Assembly (NCBI GenBank): GCA_029204045.2
Contig: JAQNDB010000299.1
Location: 1 to 64,000 of the forward strand
Source: Tillandsia leiboldiana
Taxonomy: Eukaryota; Streptophyta; Magnoliopsida; Poales; Bromeliaceae
Direction: 5' to 3'
DNA length: 64,000 nt
Shown: positions 1-12,170 of the stretch, piece by piece
Numbering within the stretch: the first letter of the stretch is position 1
Layout: every line of letters begins with the position of its first letter
Made by a program: the position numbers and the translations under genes
Notes under the pieces: generated by a model
Database searches by the model: none
Seen by the model: only the letters and a program-made list of their open reading frames with translations
Told to the model about the DNA's origin: nothing

Positions 1-2072
1 TGTTTTCGTTTTCTTTTCTTGATCTTCGTCGGAGAGGGAAGGAGAGGGGCGTGCCGCCGCACGGGGCCCGTGCGGGTTAACCGCATGCAAGGGCGCCGCG
101 CGGGGCAGCCCGCGCATAGGGGACCGCCGGTGCCGCCCGCGCATGCGGGGGGCCCGTGCGGCACCCGCAGTGGGGCGGGCGCCGCGCGGGGCAGCCCCGC
201 ATGCGGGGGCACCGCGCGGCGCCACCCGCGCATGCGGGGGGGCGCCGTGCGGGGGGGGCACCCCGTGCGGGCGCCGGCGGGGCAACCCGCGCGTGCGGGG
301 GTGCCGGCGGGCAGCCCGCGCATGCGGGGGCACGCGCGGCGCCACCCGCGCTTGCGGGGGGGCGCCGTGGCGGGGCAGCCCCTTGCGGGGCGCCGCGCGG
401 GGCACCCCGCTGCGGGGGTTTGCCGTGCGGGGCCCGCTCATGCGGGGGCACCGACGGTTGTGCGGCCCGCGCATGCGGGGGTCCGCGCGGGGCAGCCCCG
501 CGCATGCGGGTGGCACCGCGCGGTGCCAGGCCGCGCATGCGGGGGTTGCCGGCGGGCGCCCGCATGCGGGGTTGCCGCGGGCAGCCCGCACATGCGACGC
601 CGCGCGGACAGACGGCGGCGCGTGGGGGTTCCGGTCGCTGCCGTCGGGGGCGGCGGGTGTTGGGGCTTTTCCTTACTTCGCGCTTAACGGTTCTTGACCT
701 CCCCGCCGGGGATCCCGTCTTGCAGCTTCGGGGAGCGCGCCGGGACGCGGGGAGCCGAGCGCGGTTTTTTCTACTGGCGACAGTGGGTTGTTTTTACTTT
801 ATTCCTAGCCTCTAAATTCTATCTTATTGGACGGGGTCTATTTCTAAGTGTACTGGGGTTACGTAATGACGGGTGGAAGCTTATGCATGTTAGTGGGTTT
901 CGCTATAATAGACTAGCGTCGATCGCCGACGGTGTTCTTCTTTTCAACCCTTATATGTCAGCGGGCCACCTTCGTGTGCGCGCGGTATTACCTTGTTTTC
1001 GATTATGCACCTTACCTCATTTACCTCATTTATCTCATTACTCTTATTATTCTTATTGTGATACTGACATGATGGTGGTTACGGTTACTGGGCTCGAGGT
1101 TGCCACACGCGCACCCGCGGTTTGGCCACCGCAGAGGGTGCGCTTTTCCGGAAAAGAGGTCGGTAGAACCCGTGTTTACCCACGAGGTGACGTAGTGGGG
1201 GCCCCTTATTAGTTGTGGGGTTGAGGCGCCTAGGTGCGAGCGGAGCGGCCCGCCGGTTTAGTTGTCCGGCGCGGTCGCGGTGTTGCAGGTACGGTATGGG
1301 GCCGTCGGTAGTGGACCGACGCGGCCGGGTATTACAGGATGCAGATGTACAGGTTACTTTTTCCCCCCCCTTCCCAAAAGGGTGGTTGCTCCGGTTGTCG
1401 CCACGGTTTGTTTTTATTATTTTCCCTTGCACGGCGTTTATTAGTCACTGACTTCCCACTTCGTGACAGGGCCCAGGCGAGGGGAGAGGTAGGTGGCGGT
1501 GAGGACGGGGCGGACACAGCGGGATCGTTGGAGACCCTGAACTTTATACTTTCCTTTTCTTTTCGGTTTTTCATTTATATTGTGGGCATGTGTGAGGTTC
1601 CGATACCCTCGTGGGGCGACGTAGATGTCGGTATTTGATTTTCTGTTTATGCACTACCTTCTCCTTTATTTCCTACTGGCCATTTGAAAAGCGAAACAAA
1701 AACAAAGAAAAGATTGCGGAAAAACCGTTTTCAAAACCCTGGGGTTTATGCTGATTTCGAAACTCGTTTTCAAAACTTAAGTGCCGGGTGGGCACTCTTA
1801 AAAACCGTGGATTATCCTTTCAAGTTGAAGTGGCCATGCGCTTAAATATTTAGAATACTGGTTGTATGAAATTGAATGTTGTGATTGAATGGTTATGTTT
1901 GCTTGGGAGATGTATTCAACCACACGCCGTGCACGTACAGGGGAGACTCTGTCCGTTTGCAGAGAGATTCCTGTATGTGCGGCGGGTCTGGGCACGCACC
2001 GGGGAAGAAAGAGACCTTTCAAAAAAAAAAAAAAATGCCGTTTCCGCTAAAACAAACCCCCGGGGCGTGACA
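1..2072 (+). repeat. Element A 5' LTR (3' three quarters)
   Basis: Window base 1 aligns with base 7706 of the 3' LTR, and the two run in parallel to the shared end GGGGCGTGACA at 2072. The differences I see outside the GC-rich array are mostly one-base insertions or deletions in homopolymers, with few substitutions. The segment 1-2072 has no protein-coding content; it holds a GC-rich palindromic array (60-605) followed by ordinary LTR sequence ending in an A-rich run and the terminal CA. Confidence 0.93.
60..605 (+). repeat. CpG-dense palindromic minisatellite in A 5' LTR
   Basis: Imperfect tandem units of about 28-30 bp built from two palindromic cores, GCATGCGGGG (inside CCCGCGCATGCGGG) and CCGCGCGG. 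AT-rich trinucleotides are almost absent, so most reading frames on both strands are open by composition alone; no protein is inferred. The same array lies at 7765-8330 in the 3' LTR and, shorter, in the LTR of element B. Confidence 0.9.
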
Positions 2073-2080
2073 GATTAAGA

Positions 2081-2093
2081 TGGTATCAGAGCC
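2081..2093 (+). other. Primer-binding site of element A
   Basis: TGGTATCAGAGCC lies 8 bp after the 5' LTR end. It is complementary to the 3' end of plant initiator tRNA-Met, the usual primer of Tekay and SIRE elements. The region from 2094 to 2283 is untranslated leader. Confidence 0.92.
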
Positions 2094-2283
2094 ACACATT
2101 CAATCACAACAGCTCGTGCCGACATCCGTGGGAATGCCTCACATACCTACGAATAAATGAACTGGGTGGGGCATAGGATTTAGAACGTGATGTGAACGGG
2201 GGGCGGGAGTTGAATCTTTCCTCGCATAAAGGGTACACTGGTTGTAGTTACTGTCTAATTTGATCTTCTTGTGAGTGACAGAT

Positions 2284-4176
2284 ATGGCCCGTACAAGGTA
2301 ATCGGTCGGGGGACGCAGAGGCGGATGCGACAACGTCGACGGCAGCGGAGAACCAACCTCCTGCGGCAACAATTGCGGGAATGGCGGGGCCAATTGGCTA
2401 CCCTCACCGATCACGTACGCCAGATGACGCAGCAAGCAGGCCGCAACTGTGACGGCCGCCCCGGCCCCTCCGCCGGGGCCGGACAACACCGGCCGCGGCA
2501 CCGCCGACAGCGCCACCACCAGCGGCGGACTACGGGGCCGGCCGCCAGGGACAACTAGCCGGGTTATTCTGGAGGAAACGGTGGTCACGCCTACCCTATC
2601 GCAGGCTGCCGCCGCCACGTAGTGGAGGGGGGTTGTGATGACCGAACGGGATCGGTGCGGGCCAACTTGAAGGACTTTAAGAAGCACGACCCGCCACACG
2701 TTCGAAGGGGACACGACAGATCCGTGGGTCGTGGAGAACTGGGTGGGGTCAATGGAGAAACTCTTTGAAGACTTACTTATGGAGGATCATGAGCGGGTTC
2801 CCCTAGCCGTCCATTGCTTGGAAGGGAATGCCCGCTTGTGGTGGAAGACGATACGCCCCGATCCTGCTAAGGGTACCGCTCTTTCCGTCCTGGACAACTT
2901 TCAAGAAGGAGCTGTTCGAGGCCTTCTTCACCAGCAGCGTCAAAAAAAAAGTTGGAGGATGACCTAAACCACATTCAACAAGGGGACCGGACGGTCATGG
3001 AATATCAACGGGAATTCGTCCGACTAGTAAATTGCGTCCCGTTCGTCGCACGGGACGAGGCTCACAAGGCACAACTCTTCGTCGATGGCCTGCGAAGCGA
3101 CATCTTCGAGGTGGTGAACGCGGCTGGCCTGCATACCTTTCAGGGAGTGGTCGACAAGGCCACCACGGTGGAGCGGGGTTTCGCTGTGACCCGTGCCAGA
3201 AGGGAGAACGCGGCGCGGCTAAGGGATCAGAAGCGACACCAGCAAGGCTGGGGGGAGGGTTCTTCCAGCGGGAGCCGACCCCCCAAAAGATGGAGACCGC
3301 CGACAGGGCCCCGGGGCGCGCCAACAGGAGGGCCGAGGCCGTGGAATAGGCCTTGTATCATATGCGGGGGAGGACACCTGACGGGAGAGTGCCCCCAAAG
3401 AGACGACCATTGTTTCAGGTGCGGCAAACGGGGGCACTTCCGCCGCAACTGCCCCTTAGGCGGGGGATCGGCGCCCATGGGAGCACCTGCGCCCAGGCCA
3501 CAGCACTCAGGGCGGGGAAAAGCTCCTATGGCGTCGGCTTCCAGACCCCCCGCACCACGGCGTGAGGAGGACCGGCAACCACAACCAGGCGGGAGGGTTT
3601 TCTCAATGACCCGCCAAGGGACTGATCCACCGGAGGACGCTCTTGCAGGTACTACTTCCGTTTTGAATTCCCGTGCTAGAACTCTTTTCGATACCGGAGC
3701 AACGCACTCGTTCATTTCTCGTGAATTCGTTTTCACGCATAACCTCGAGGAGACACCCCTCCAAGCCTCCTTGACGGTACAAACGGCGGGAGGGACTCTG
3801 GAGGCGACCAGTTTTGTGGCCGCCTGCCCGATTATGTTGGGACGGTTGGCCTGCCCTTGGGACTTGGCGGTGATCCCTTTGAAGGAGTACGACGTGGTGT
3901 TGGGCATGGACTGGCTCACAAGGTACCAGGCTCTCATTGATTGCGACAAGCGACAATTGCGGCTACAAGAACCGGGTTTCCCCGAACATGTGTACATAAT
4001 GGGCAAGAGCATCTCCTTCCGGCGGTTATCTCAGCGGCACGGGCCAGAAGACTGGTTGAGGGGGGGTGCGTGGCCTATCTAGCATCGGTGGACTTGGCTA
4101 TTCGACCTTCGACGACACTTGCAGATATCCCAGTGGTGAGGGACTATCCTGACGTATTCCCCGCGGAGTTGCCGGG
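2284..4176 (+). pseudogene. gag: Element A gag and aspartic protease, frameshifted
   Basis: This would encode the capsid/nucleocapsid polyprotein and protease. The start (ATG at 2284, MARTR) is chosen by match to the intact frame of element B. Visible parts in order: the retrotransposon gag core around [13 protein letters not shown] (2740 onward), two zinc knuckles CIICGGGHLTGEC and [14 protein letters not shown] (about 3355-3460), then the protease motif [12 protein letters not shown] near 3685. The frame is lost repeatedly. Several indels fall between 2300 and 2950; one base is missing at about 4019 (ISF-PAIIS region) and another near 4175 (LPG-MPP region). All are single-base changes in or beside short runs, while the peptide on either side is well conserved, so sequencing or polishing error is as likely as true decay. 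Confidence 0.9.
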
Positions 4177-6999
4177 ATGCCTCCGGAGAGGGAGGTGGAG
4201 TTCCCTATTGAGCTACTACCAGGCACGCATCCTATTACGAAGGCCCCTTACCGAATGGCCTTCGCGGAGCTGAAGGAGCTTAAGGCACAACTGGAAGATC
4301 TCTTGGACAAAGGGTTCATCCGACCGAGTGTGTCACCCTGGGGCGCACCGGTACTCTTTGTACGGAAGAAAGATGGAAGCCTGCGGCTCTGCATCGACTA
4401 CAGAGGGATAAACAAAGTCACGGTGAAGAATAAGTACCCCCTACCCAGAATCGACGACCTCTTCGATCAGTTACGGGGAGCGACGGTCTTCTCCAAAATT
4501 GACCTACAGTCGGGCTACCATCAACTCCGAGTTCGGAATGAAGATATCCCCAAGACCGCCTTCCGGACTCGATACGGCCACTATGAGTTCACGGTGATGC
4601 CATTCGGACTTACGAACGCCCCCGCTGTTTTCATGGACATGATGAACCGGATCTTCAGACCCTTCTTGGATCGGTTCGTGGTAGTCTTTATCGACGACAT
4701 CCTGATTTACTCCACTACCGACGAGGAGCACGAGGACCATCTACGGACGATCCTGCAAACCCTCAGAGAGCAGAAGTTGTTCGCGAAACTCAAGAAGTGT
4801 GAATTCTGGCTGCGGGAAGTCGGCTTCCTAGGGCATGTGATCTCGGCACAGGGGATCGCTGTGGACCCCAAAAAGGTAGAAGCAGTGGTAGACTGGCAGC
4901 CGCCGACGTCGGTGACAGAAGTGCGAAGTTTTCTAGGGCTGGCAGGATACTACCGGCGTTTCGTTGAGGGCTTCGCAAAGATCGCTGCCCCTTTAAACCG
5001 ATTGACCAGAAAAGGCGAGAAGTTCATATGGACGGCCAAGTGCCAGGAGAGTTTTGAGGAACTCAAGAAGAGATTAACTAAGGCACCAATACTAGTGCTG
5101 CCGACGCCCGGGGAGGATTATGAAGTGTACTGCGACGCGTCAAGAATCGGTCTTGGAGGTGTTCTGATGCAACAGGGGAAGGTGATCGCCTACGCGTCCA
5201 GGCAGCTAAAGGACTACGAAAGGAACTATCCGATACACGACCTGGAATTGGCCGCCGTGGTCTTCGTGTTGAAACTGTGGAGGCATTACCTCTTCGGAGT
5301 CCACTGCAACGTTTTCTCAGATCATCAAAGTCTTAAATACATCTTTACCCAAAAAGAGTTAAACTTGCGGCAGAGACGGTGGCTCGAGTTGCTGAAGGAT
5401 TACGACGTGACGATCCAATATCACCCCGGGAAGGCAAATGTGGTGGCAGACGCACTGAGCAGAAAAGGGCATCGGGACGGGGCGTCGGAGAGCGCGCTGA
5501 CGAAGCAGGACCACCTGGTCGCGGAGTTCGCGCGAATGCGGTTGGAGGTAGTGCCAGCAGGCACAGTTCTGCAACTCCTAGCCTTGGTGGTCAAGCCGAC
5601 GCTTTACGAGAAGATCCAGGAGGGACAGCAGACCGATCTGCACCTACAGCGTATACGAGACAAGATTCCCCAGGGGCAAGAGTTTGACTTTGCGGTGAAA
5701 GACGACGACACCCTATGTTTCCGCGGGCGGGTCTGTGTGCCGGATTTACCAGAGTTGAAGGATGAAATCCTAGCGGAGGCACACCGAGCCCCTTATGCGG
5801 CCCACCCGGGGGGCACGAAGATGTACAGGGATCTCAAACAGACGTTCTGGTGGCCTAAGTTAAAAGAAGACGTGACGCGATACGTAGCCCACTGCCTAGT
5901 ATGCCAACAGATAAAGGCCGAACACCAGCGCCCAGCAGGGAAGCTACAGCCCTTACCGGTACCAGAGTGGAAATGGGACCAGATCACCATGGATTTTGTT
6001 ACTGGACTCCCACGTTCACAACAGGGCCACGACGCGATCTGGGTTGTAGTTGACCGGTTAACCAAGTCAGCACACTTCCTACCAATTCACACCACTTGGA
6101 CCCGCGAACGGCTGGCTCAAGTCTACATCAGCGAGATCGTGAGACTACATGGGGTACCGGCATCGATCACCTCGGACAGGGACACGCGCTTTGTCTCGAA
6201 GTTTTGGCAAAGCCTCCAGCAGGCCATGGGGACCAGACTACATTTCAGCACCGCCTTCCACCCTCAGACGGACGGACAGTCAGAGCGCACGATACAAACC
6301 CTAGAAGACCTGCTCCGCGCCTGTGTGCTTGATTGGGGAATCGGATGGTCACGCTACCTACCTCTCGTGGAATTTGCCTACAACAACAGCTACCAGGCCA
6401 GCATTCGGATGGCGCCCTACGAAGCACTGTATGGAAGGCGCTGCCGATCCCCGATCTGCTGGGACGACTTGGGAGAGCGGAAACTTTTGGGACCCGACTT
6501 AGTGGAAGAAACGGAAGAGAAAGTGCGCCTTATCAGACAGCGCTTGCTGACCGCCCAGAGTCGACAGAAGAGTTACGCAGACCAGAGGCGCCGGGACTTG
6601 GAGTTTCAAGTGGGGGAACATGTGTTTTTGCGGGTCTCGCCATCCAGAGGAATCAGGCGTTTCGGGCTAAGGGGCAAGCTGAGCCCACGGTTTGTGGGGC
6701 CATTTGAGATTCTAGAGCGCATCGGCCCAGTAGCTTACCGCCTCGCCCTACCACCAAACCTCGACCGAGTCCACGATGTGTTCCACGTATCAATGCTTCG
6801 GAAATATCTTCCCGACCCATCACATGTCCTGGACACCTCTGCACTCGAACTTAAGGAGGACCTGAGCTTCGAAGAAACCCCAGTGAAGATTCTGGCAAGG
6901 GAAACAAAATCACTGCGGAATCGAGCCATCCCCTACGTGAAGGTGCTCTGGAGCAACCACGAGGAGCGAGAAGCAACATGGGAGCTGGAGACTAAATGA
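4177..6999 (+). CDS. pol: Element A pol: reverse transcriptase, RNase H, integrase, chromodomain
   Basis: 940-codon open frame that copies element RNA into DNA and integrates it. The ATG at 4177 is internal: the natural product is a gag-pol polyprotein, and the upstream frame is lost to indels. RT lies at about residues 30-200, with the catalytic FIDD at 171-174 (the YxDD box, F in place of Y). RNase H starts near residue 320 ([12 protein letters not shown]). An HHCC zinc domain lies at about 535-585. The integrase core has D606, D667 and E703, and the D-x35-E spacing is exact. After the integrase C-terminal region comes a chromodomain at about 893-936 (PVKILARE ... KVLWSNH ... ATWELE), which in chromoviruses is thought to direct insertion to heterochromatin. 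No stop interrupts the frame. Confidence 0.95.
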   Translation: MPPEREVEFPIELLPGTHPITKAPYRMAFAELKELKAQLEDLLDKGFIRPSVSPWGAPVLFVRKKDGSLRLCIDYRGINKVTVKNKYPLPRIDDLFDQLRGATVFSKIDLQSGYHQLRVRNEDIPKTAFRTRYGHYEFTVMPFGLTNAPAVFMDMMNRIFRPFLDRFVVVFIDDILIYSTTDEEHEDHLRTILQTLREQKLFAKLKKCEFWLREVGFLGHVISAQGIAVDPKKVEAVVDWQPPTSVTEVRSFLGLAGYYRRFVEGFAKIAAPLNRLTRKGEKFIWTAKCQESFEELKKRLTKAPILVLPTPGEDYEVYCDASRIGLGGVLMQQGKVIAYASRQLKDYERNYPIHDLELAAVVFVLKLWRHYLFGVHCNVFSDHQSLKYIFTQKELNLRQRRWLELLKDYDVTIQYHPGKANVVADALSRKGHRDGASESALTKQDHLVAEFARMRLEVVPAGTVLQLLALVVKPTLYEKIQEGQQTDLHLQRIRDKIPQGQEFDFAVKDDDTLCFRGRVCVPDLPELKDEILAEAHRAPYAAHPGGTKMYRDLKQTFWWPKLKEDVTRYVAHCLVCQQIKAEHQRPAGKLQPLPVPEWKWDQITMDFVTGLPRSQQGHDAIWVVVDRLTKSAHFLPIHTTWTRERLAQVYISEIVRLHGVPASITSDRDTRFVSKFWQSLQQAMGTRLHFSTAFHPQTDGQSERTIQTLEDLLRACVLDWGIGWSRYLPLVEFAYNNSYQASIRMAPYEALYGRRCRSPICWDDLGERKLLGPDLVEETEEKVRLIRQRLLTAQSRQKSYADQRRRDLEFQVGEHVFLRVSPSRGIRRFGLRGKLSPRFVGPFEILERIGPVAYRLALPPNLDRVHDVFHVSMLRKYLPDPSHVLDTSALELKEDLSFEETPVKILARETKSLRNRAIPYVKVLWSNHEEREATWELETK

Positions 7000-7040
7000 G
7001 GGAGAACTACCCGAACCTGTTCACCACCACCCGGGTCTGA

Positions 7041-7077
7041 GTTTCGAGGACGAAACTCGTTTTTTTGAGGTGAGTGG
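7041..7077 (+). other. Element A polypurine-tract region
   Basis: Contains the Tekay-type motif GAGGACGAAACTC followed by a T run and the purine-rich GAGGTGAGTGG that abuts the 3' LTR start. This is the expected plus-strand primer. The tract is short and interrupted by T, weaker than the GTGGGGGAGGA of elements C2 and E. Confidence 0.75.
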
Positions 7078-9789
7078 TGTGATAACCGCGGATTTATTTT
7101 TACCTTTCGGGGCTTTCCATCGATTTTTATTGAACCGTCTGGTTGACAATAGGGGTTCGAGGGTAATTTTTTCCTTATTTTTCTGGGCAGACGGTCGGGG
7201 CTCGCGGGTATTTTGGTTAATAAAGCTCGCGAAACGGAGACCGGCGGCGCGATCGGTTTTGGATTCCGACCCCCGGTTCTCCCAGAATAAATTCCGGAAG
7301 CTGGTACCGTAACCCAGGTGACTTACACCATTACCGGGGGCGGACCGAACCCTGGTCCGCAATCAGATCGAGTTTAGTCGACCAGTTTGAGGTATGGGTT
7401 TCGACCACCCCTTTTTGTTTTCCTTTCACCCGAGGGGGTTAAAATTAATTTTGGGGTCCAAAATCCACTACGCCCAAAACGTCTAAGTAGTCGGCCTTGG
7501 GAATTAGGTTTCCTAAACCTCGCCTCCCCCTCCTTGGCGTATATCATCCGAGCGGTGGACGAGGAGCGGTCCCCAAAAAACCCTCGTCCTTTCCATCGGC
7601 CGGCGCGGAAGAGAAGAGATCGATCGCCTCCCCGCAAAGATCCGACGAACGCGAAGAGGACGATCCCTCTCCTTCGCCCGGTACCGACCAAGACAAGGTG
7701 AGCCGTGTTTTCGTTTTCTTTTCTTGATCTTCGTCGGAGAGGGAAGGAGAGGGGCGTGCCGCCGCACGGGGGCGCCGTGCGGGGTAACCGCATGCAAGGC
7801 GCCGCGCGGGGCAGCCCGCGCATACGGGGGCACCGCGCGGTGCAGCCCGCGCATGCGGGGGCGCCGTGCGGGGCACCCGCGTGCGGGGCGCCGCGCGGGG
7901 CAGCCCGCGCATGCGGGGGCACCGCGCGGCGCAACCCGCGCATGCGGGGGGGGCGCCGTGCGGGGCACCCGCGTGCGGGGCGCCGCGCGGGGCAACCCGC
8001 GCGTGCGGGGGTGCCGCGCGGGGCAGCCCGCGCATGCGGGGGCACCGCGCGGCGCCACCCGCGCATGCGGGGGGGGGCGCCGTGCGGGGCACCCGCGTGC
8101 GGGGCGCCGCGCGGGGCAACCCGCGCGTGCGGGGGTGCCGTGCGGGGCACGCGCATGCGGGGGCACCGCGCGGTGCGGCCCGCGCATGCGGGGGTGCCGC
8201 GCGGGGCAGCCCGCGCATGCGGGGGCACCGCGCGGTGCAGGCCGCGCATGCGGGGGTGCCGGGCGGGGCGCCCGCATGCGGGGTGGCCGCGGGGCAGCCC
8301 GCACATGCGAGGCGCCGCGCGGACAGCACGGCGGCGCGTGGGGGGTCCGGTCGCTGCCGTCGGGGGCCGGCCGGTGTTGGGGCTTTTCCTTACTTCGCGC
8401 TTAAAGGTTCTTGACCTCCCCGCCCGGGGATCCCGTCTTGCAGCTTCGGGGAGCGCGCCGGGACGCGGGGAGCCGAGCGCGGTTTTTCTACTGGCGACAG
8501 GTGGGTTGTTTTTACTTTATTCCTAGCCTCTAAATTCTATCTTATTGGACGGGGTCTATTCTAAGTGTACTGGGGTTACGTAATGACGGGTGAAAGCTTA
8601 TGCATGTTAGTGGGTTCGCTATAATGACTAGCGTCGATCGCCGACGGTGTTCTTCTTTTTCAACCCTTATATGTCAGCGGGCCACCTTCGTGTGCGCGCG
8701 GTATTACCTTGTTTTCGATTATGCACCTTACCTCATTTACCTCATTTATCTCATTACTCTTATTATTCTTATTGTGATACTGACATGATGGTGGTTACGG
8801 TTACTGGGCTCGAGGTTGCCACACGCGCACCCGCGGTTTGGCCACCGCAGAGGGTGCGCTTTTCCGGAAAAGAGGTCGTAGAACCCGTGTTTACCCACGA
8901 GGTGACGTAGTGGGGGCCCCTTATTAGTTGTGGGGTTGAGGCGCCTAGGTGCGAGCGGAGCGGCCCGCCGGTTTAGTTGTCCGGCGCGGTCGCGGTGTTG
9001 CAGGTACGGTATGGGGCCGTCGGTAGTGGACCGACGCGGCCGGGTATTACAGGATGCAGATGTACAGGTTACTTTTTCCCCCCCCTTCCCAAAAGGGTGG
9101 TTGCTCCGGTTGTCGCCACGGTTTGTTTTTATTATTTTCCCTTGCACGGCGTTTATTAGTCACTGACTTCCCACTTCGTGACAGGGCCCAGGCGAGGGGA
9201 GAGGTAGGTGGCGGTGAGGACGGGGCGGACACAGCGGGATCGTTGGAGACCCTGAACTTTATACTTTCCTTTTCTTTTCGGTTTTTCATTTATATTGTGG
9301 GCATGTGTGAGGTTCCCGATACCCTCGTGGGGTCGACGTAGATGTCGGTATTTGATTTTCTGTTTATGCACTACCTTCTCCTTTATTTCCTACTGGCCAT
9401 TTGAAAAGCGAAACAAAAACAAAGAAAAGATTGCGAAAACCGTTTTCAAAACCCTGGGGTTTATGCTGATTTCGAAACTCGTTTTCAAAACTTAAGTGCC
9501 GGGTGGGCACTCTTTAAAAACCGTGGATTTATCCTTTCAAGTTGAAGTGGCCATGCGCTTAAATATTTAGAATACTGGTTGTATGAAATTGAATGTTGTG
9601 ATTGAATGGTTATGTTTGCTTGGGAGATGTATTCAACCACACGCCGTGCACGTACAGGGGAGACTCTGTCCGTTTGCAGAGAGATCCTGTATGTGCGGCG
9701 GGTCTGGGCACGCACCGGGGAAGAAAGAGACCTTTCAAAAAAAAAAAAAAAATGCCGTTTCCGCTAAAACAAACCCCCGGGGCGTGACA
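7078..9789 (+). repeat. Element A 3' LTR (2712 bp)
   Basis: Complete LTR from TGTGATAACC to GCGTGACA. It holds promoter, leader and polyadenylation signals for the element, but I could not locate a convincing TATA box. It contains the GC-rich array at 7765-8330 and nothing coding. Followed directly by element B sequence. Confidence 0.93.
7765..8330 (+). repeat. CpG-dense palindromic minisatellite in A 3' LTR
   Basis: About twenty units of 28-30 bp. Perfect short palindromes recur, for example GCACCGCGCGGTGC (14 bp), and stem-loops of the form CCCGC-GCAT-GCGGG. Unit order differs from the 5' LTR array, with gains and losses of units and runs of 5-7 G. Long frames are open on both strands but reflect composition, not genes. 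Confidence 0.9.
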
Positions 9790-11957
9790 TCTATTCTAGG
9801 CAGGGGGTACTTGTTTTTCTCTGTGACTTTGTTTATTCCTCTGTAATCAATGCAGAGACGCAGGCTTCCGTCTTTCTTCCGCACGAAGAGTACCGGTGCG
9901 CCCCAGGGTGACACACTCGGTCTTATGAACCCTTTATCCAAGAGGTCTTCCAGTTGTGCTTTAAGCTCCTTTAGTTCTGCGAAGGCCATTCGGTAAGGTG
10001 CCTTCGAAATAGGCTGCGTGCCCGGTAGTAGTTCGATGGGGAATTCCACCTCCCGTTCAGGGGGCATCCCAGGCAGTTCCGTGGGGAAGACGTCGGGGAA
10101 GTCCCTCACCACTGGAATATCGGCGAGCGTCGTCGGGGGTCGGGTAGCCAAATCCACCGATGCTAAGTAGGCCACGCAACCACCCTCCACCAGTCTTCTG
10201 GCCCGGGTCGCTGAGATGATCGCCGGGAAGGAGATGCTCTTACCCATCATGTACACATGCTCAGGGAAACCCGGTTCGTGTAGACGCAGCTGTCGCTTGT
10301 CGCAATCGACGAGCGCCTGGTACCTCGTGAGCCAGTTCATGCCCAGCACCACGTCGTACTCCTTCAGGGGGATTACTACTAGATCCCAAGGGCATGCTAG
10401 TCGCCCTAGTTTAATCGGGCAGGCGGTCACGACGCTGACCGCCTCCAAGGTCCCTCCCGCCGTTTGCACTGTCAAGGGATTTTGGAGGGGTGTCTCCTCG
10501 AGACCAAACAAAAACACGAAGTCACGGGAAATGAAAGAGTGTGTTGCTCCGGTGTCGAAAAGGGTTCTAGCACGGGGATTGGAAACAGAAGTAGTACCTG
10601 CAAGTGCTTCCTCCGGCGGATCTGTCTCTTGGTGGGTCATTGAGAAGACTCTCCCGCCTGGTTGTGGCTGCCGGTCCTCCTCGCGCCGTGGTGCAGGGGG
10701 CCTAGACGTCGACGCCGTAGGGGCTTTCCCCCGCCCTGAGAGCTGTGGCGTGGGCGTAGAAGCTGCGGAGGACGCAGACCCCCCGCCTAAGGGGCAGTTG
10801 CGGCGGAAGTGCCCTCGGCTGCCGCACCTGAAGCAGTGGTCGCCTCTTTGGGGGCACTCCCCCGGAATGTGCCCTCCCCCGCATATGACACAAGGCCTAT
10901 TCCCTGGCCTCGGTCCTCCTGTTGGCGCGCTCCGGGACCCTGCCTGAGGTCTCCACCGTTTGGGGGCCCCGCCCCCGCCCCAAGAGCCTCCTCCCGAGTT
11001 CTGCTGTTGCCGCTTCCGGTCCTCTAGCCGCGTCGAGTTCTCCCTCCTGGCGCGGGTGACCGCAAAACCCCGCTCCACCGTAGTGGCTCTGTCGACCACT
11101 TTCTGAAAGGTGTGTAGTTCGGCTGCTTGCACCACCTCGAAGATATTGCTCCGCAAGCCATCCACAAAGAGCTGCGCCTTGTGTGCCTCATCCCTTATGA
11201 CGAACGGGACGCAGTTTGCTAGCCGGACGAACTCCCGCTGATACTCCATGACCGTCCGGTCCCCCTGTTGGATGTGGTTCAGGTCATCCTCCAACTTTTT
11301 CTTGACACTGTTGGTGAAGAAGGCCCCGAACAGTTCCTGTTTGAAGGTTGTCCAGGACGGAAATGTGGTACCCTTAGTAGGATCGGGGCGTACCGTCTTC
11401 CACCACAAGCGAGCGTTCCCCTCCAAGCAGTGGACCGCTAGGGGAACCCGCTCGTCGTCCTCCATGAGCAGGTCTTCAAAAAGTTTCTCCATCGACCCCA
11501 CCCATTTCTCAACGACCCACGGATCAGTCGTGTCCCCTTCGAACGTGGGTGGGTCGTATTTCTTGAAGTCCTTTTGGTTGGCCCGCACCCGATCCCGCTC
11601 GGTCATCGCACCCGTCCCCTCCCTCGCGGCGGTGGCAGCCACGGTCGGGGCAGGTGTGACTACAGTCTCCTCCAGAGTAACCCTGCTGGTCGTCCCCGGC
11701 GCCGGTCCCGTAGTCGTCGCCGGTGGTGGTGCTGTCGGTGGTGCCGCGGCCGGCGCTGTCGCCCCCTGTGGGGGACCCGGGGCGACCGTCACCGTCGCGG
11801 CCTGTTGCCGTTGCGTCAACTGACGCACGTGCTCAGTAAGGTTGGCCAGATTCCCCGCCATCTCCTGCAGTTGTTGCCGCAGGAGCTGGTTCTCCGCGGC
11901 CGTCGACGCTGTTGCGTCTGCTTCCGCGTCCCCGGCCGATGATCTAGTACGGGCCAT
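9790..11957 (-). pseudogene. gag-pol: Element B gag-protease-RT, intact frame cut by element A
   Basis: About 722 codons of uninterrupted polyprotein. From the N-terminus: a leucine/glutamine-rich coiled segment (residues ~22-52), a Pro/Ala/Thr linker, gag core ([13 protein letters not shown], ~150-260), zinc knuckles [13 protein letters not shown] and [14 protein letters not shown] (~355-390), protease [12 protein letters not shown] (~468), and the start of RT to [10 protein letters not shown]. There the sequence runs into the LTR of A, adding about 17 meaningless residues before a stop. Since gag and pol share one frame here, the family evidently uses a single ORF, and the breaks in A are defects. 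RT catalytic residues, RNase H and integrase are missing in the window. Confidence 0.93.
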
Positions 11958-12150
11958 GTCTGTCGTACATCACAAGAGTCAACTTTAGACTACCCTACTA
12001 ACAACAACCATAAGGTGAAAGCGAGGACTCAACATTTTCCCCCCTTCGGCCACTCACGTTCTACAGTCCTAAGTCCTACCCATTTCATTCACATGTAGGC
12101 AAGTGAGGGTTGTCTACGGATGTCGGCACTAATTGTTGTGATTGAAAGAA

Positions 12151-12163
12151 CTCTCTGATACCA
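12151..12163 (-). other. Primer-binding site of element B
   Basis: On the minus strand TGGTATCAGAGAG, 7 bp inside the LTR boundary; initiator tRNA-Met type. 11958-12150 is untranslated leader with no feature I can name. Confidence 0.88.
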
Positions 12164-12170
12164 TTTAATC

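Larger units (their letters stand above)
1..9789 (+). mobile_element. Element A: Ty3/gypsy chromovirus (Tekay/Del-like), 5' end outside window
   Basis: Nearly complete LTR retrotransposon. It has a 5' LTR (its first ~628 bp lie left of the window), PBS at 2081, gag-pol at 2284-6999, polypurine region and a 3' LTR at 7078-9789. The LTR ends are TGTGATAACC and GGGGCGTGACA. The chromodomain after the integrase and the GAGGACGAAACT motif before the PPT place it in the Tekay/Del group of chromoviruses. The first base after the 3' LTR falls inside the RT frame of element B, so A probably inserted into B; the presumed right target-site copy is TCTAT at 9790-9794. Gag carries several single-base frameshifts, while pol is open. 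Confidence 0.93.

Noticed and set aside
60..700. Overlapping long open frames on both strands (up to about 220 codons) rich in Arg, Gly, Ala and Pro.
   Set aside because: They follow from a CpG-rich repeat with almost no A/T, so stop codons cannot occur. Frames on both strands are open at once, and the same happens at 7700-8500 and 13500-14340.
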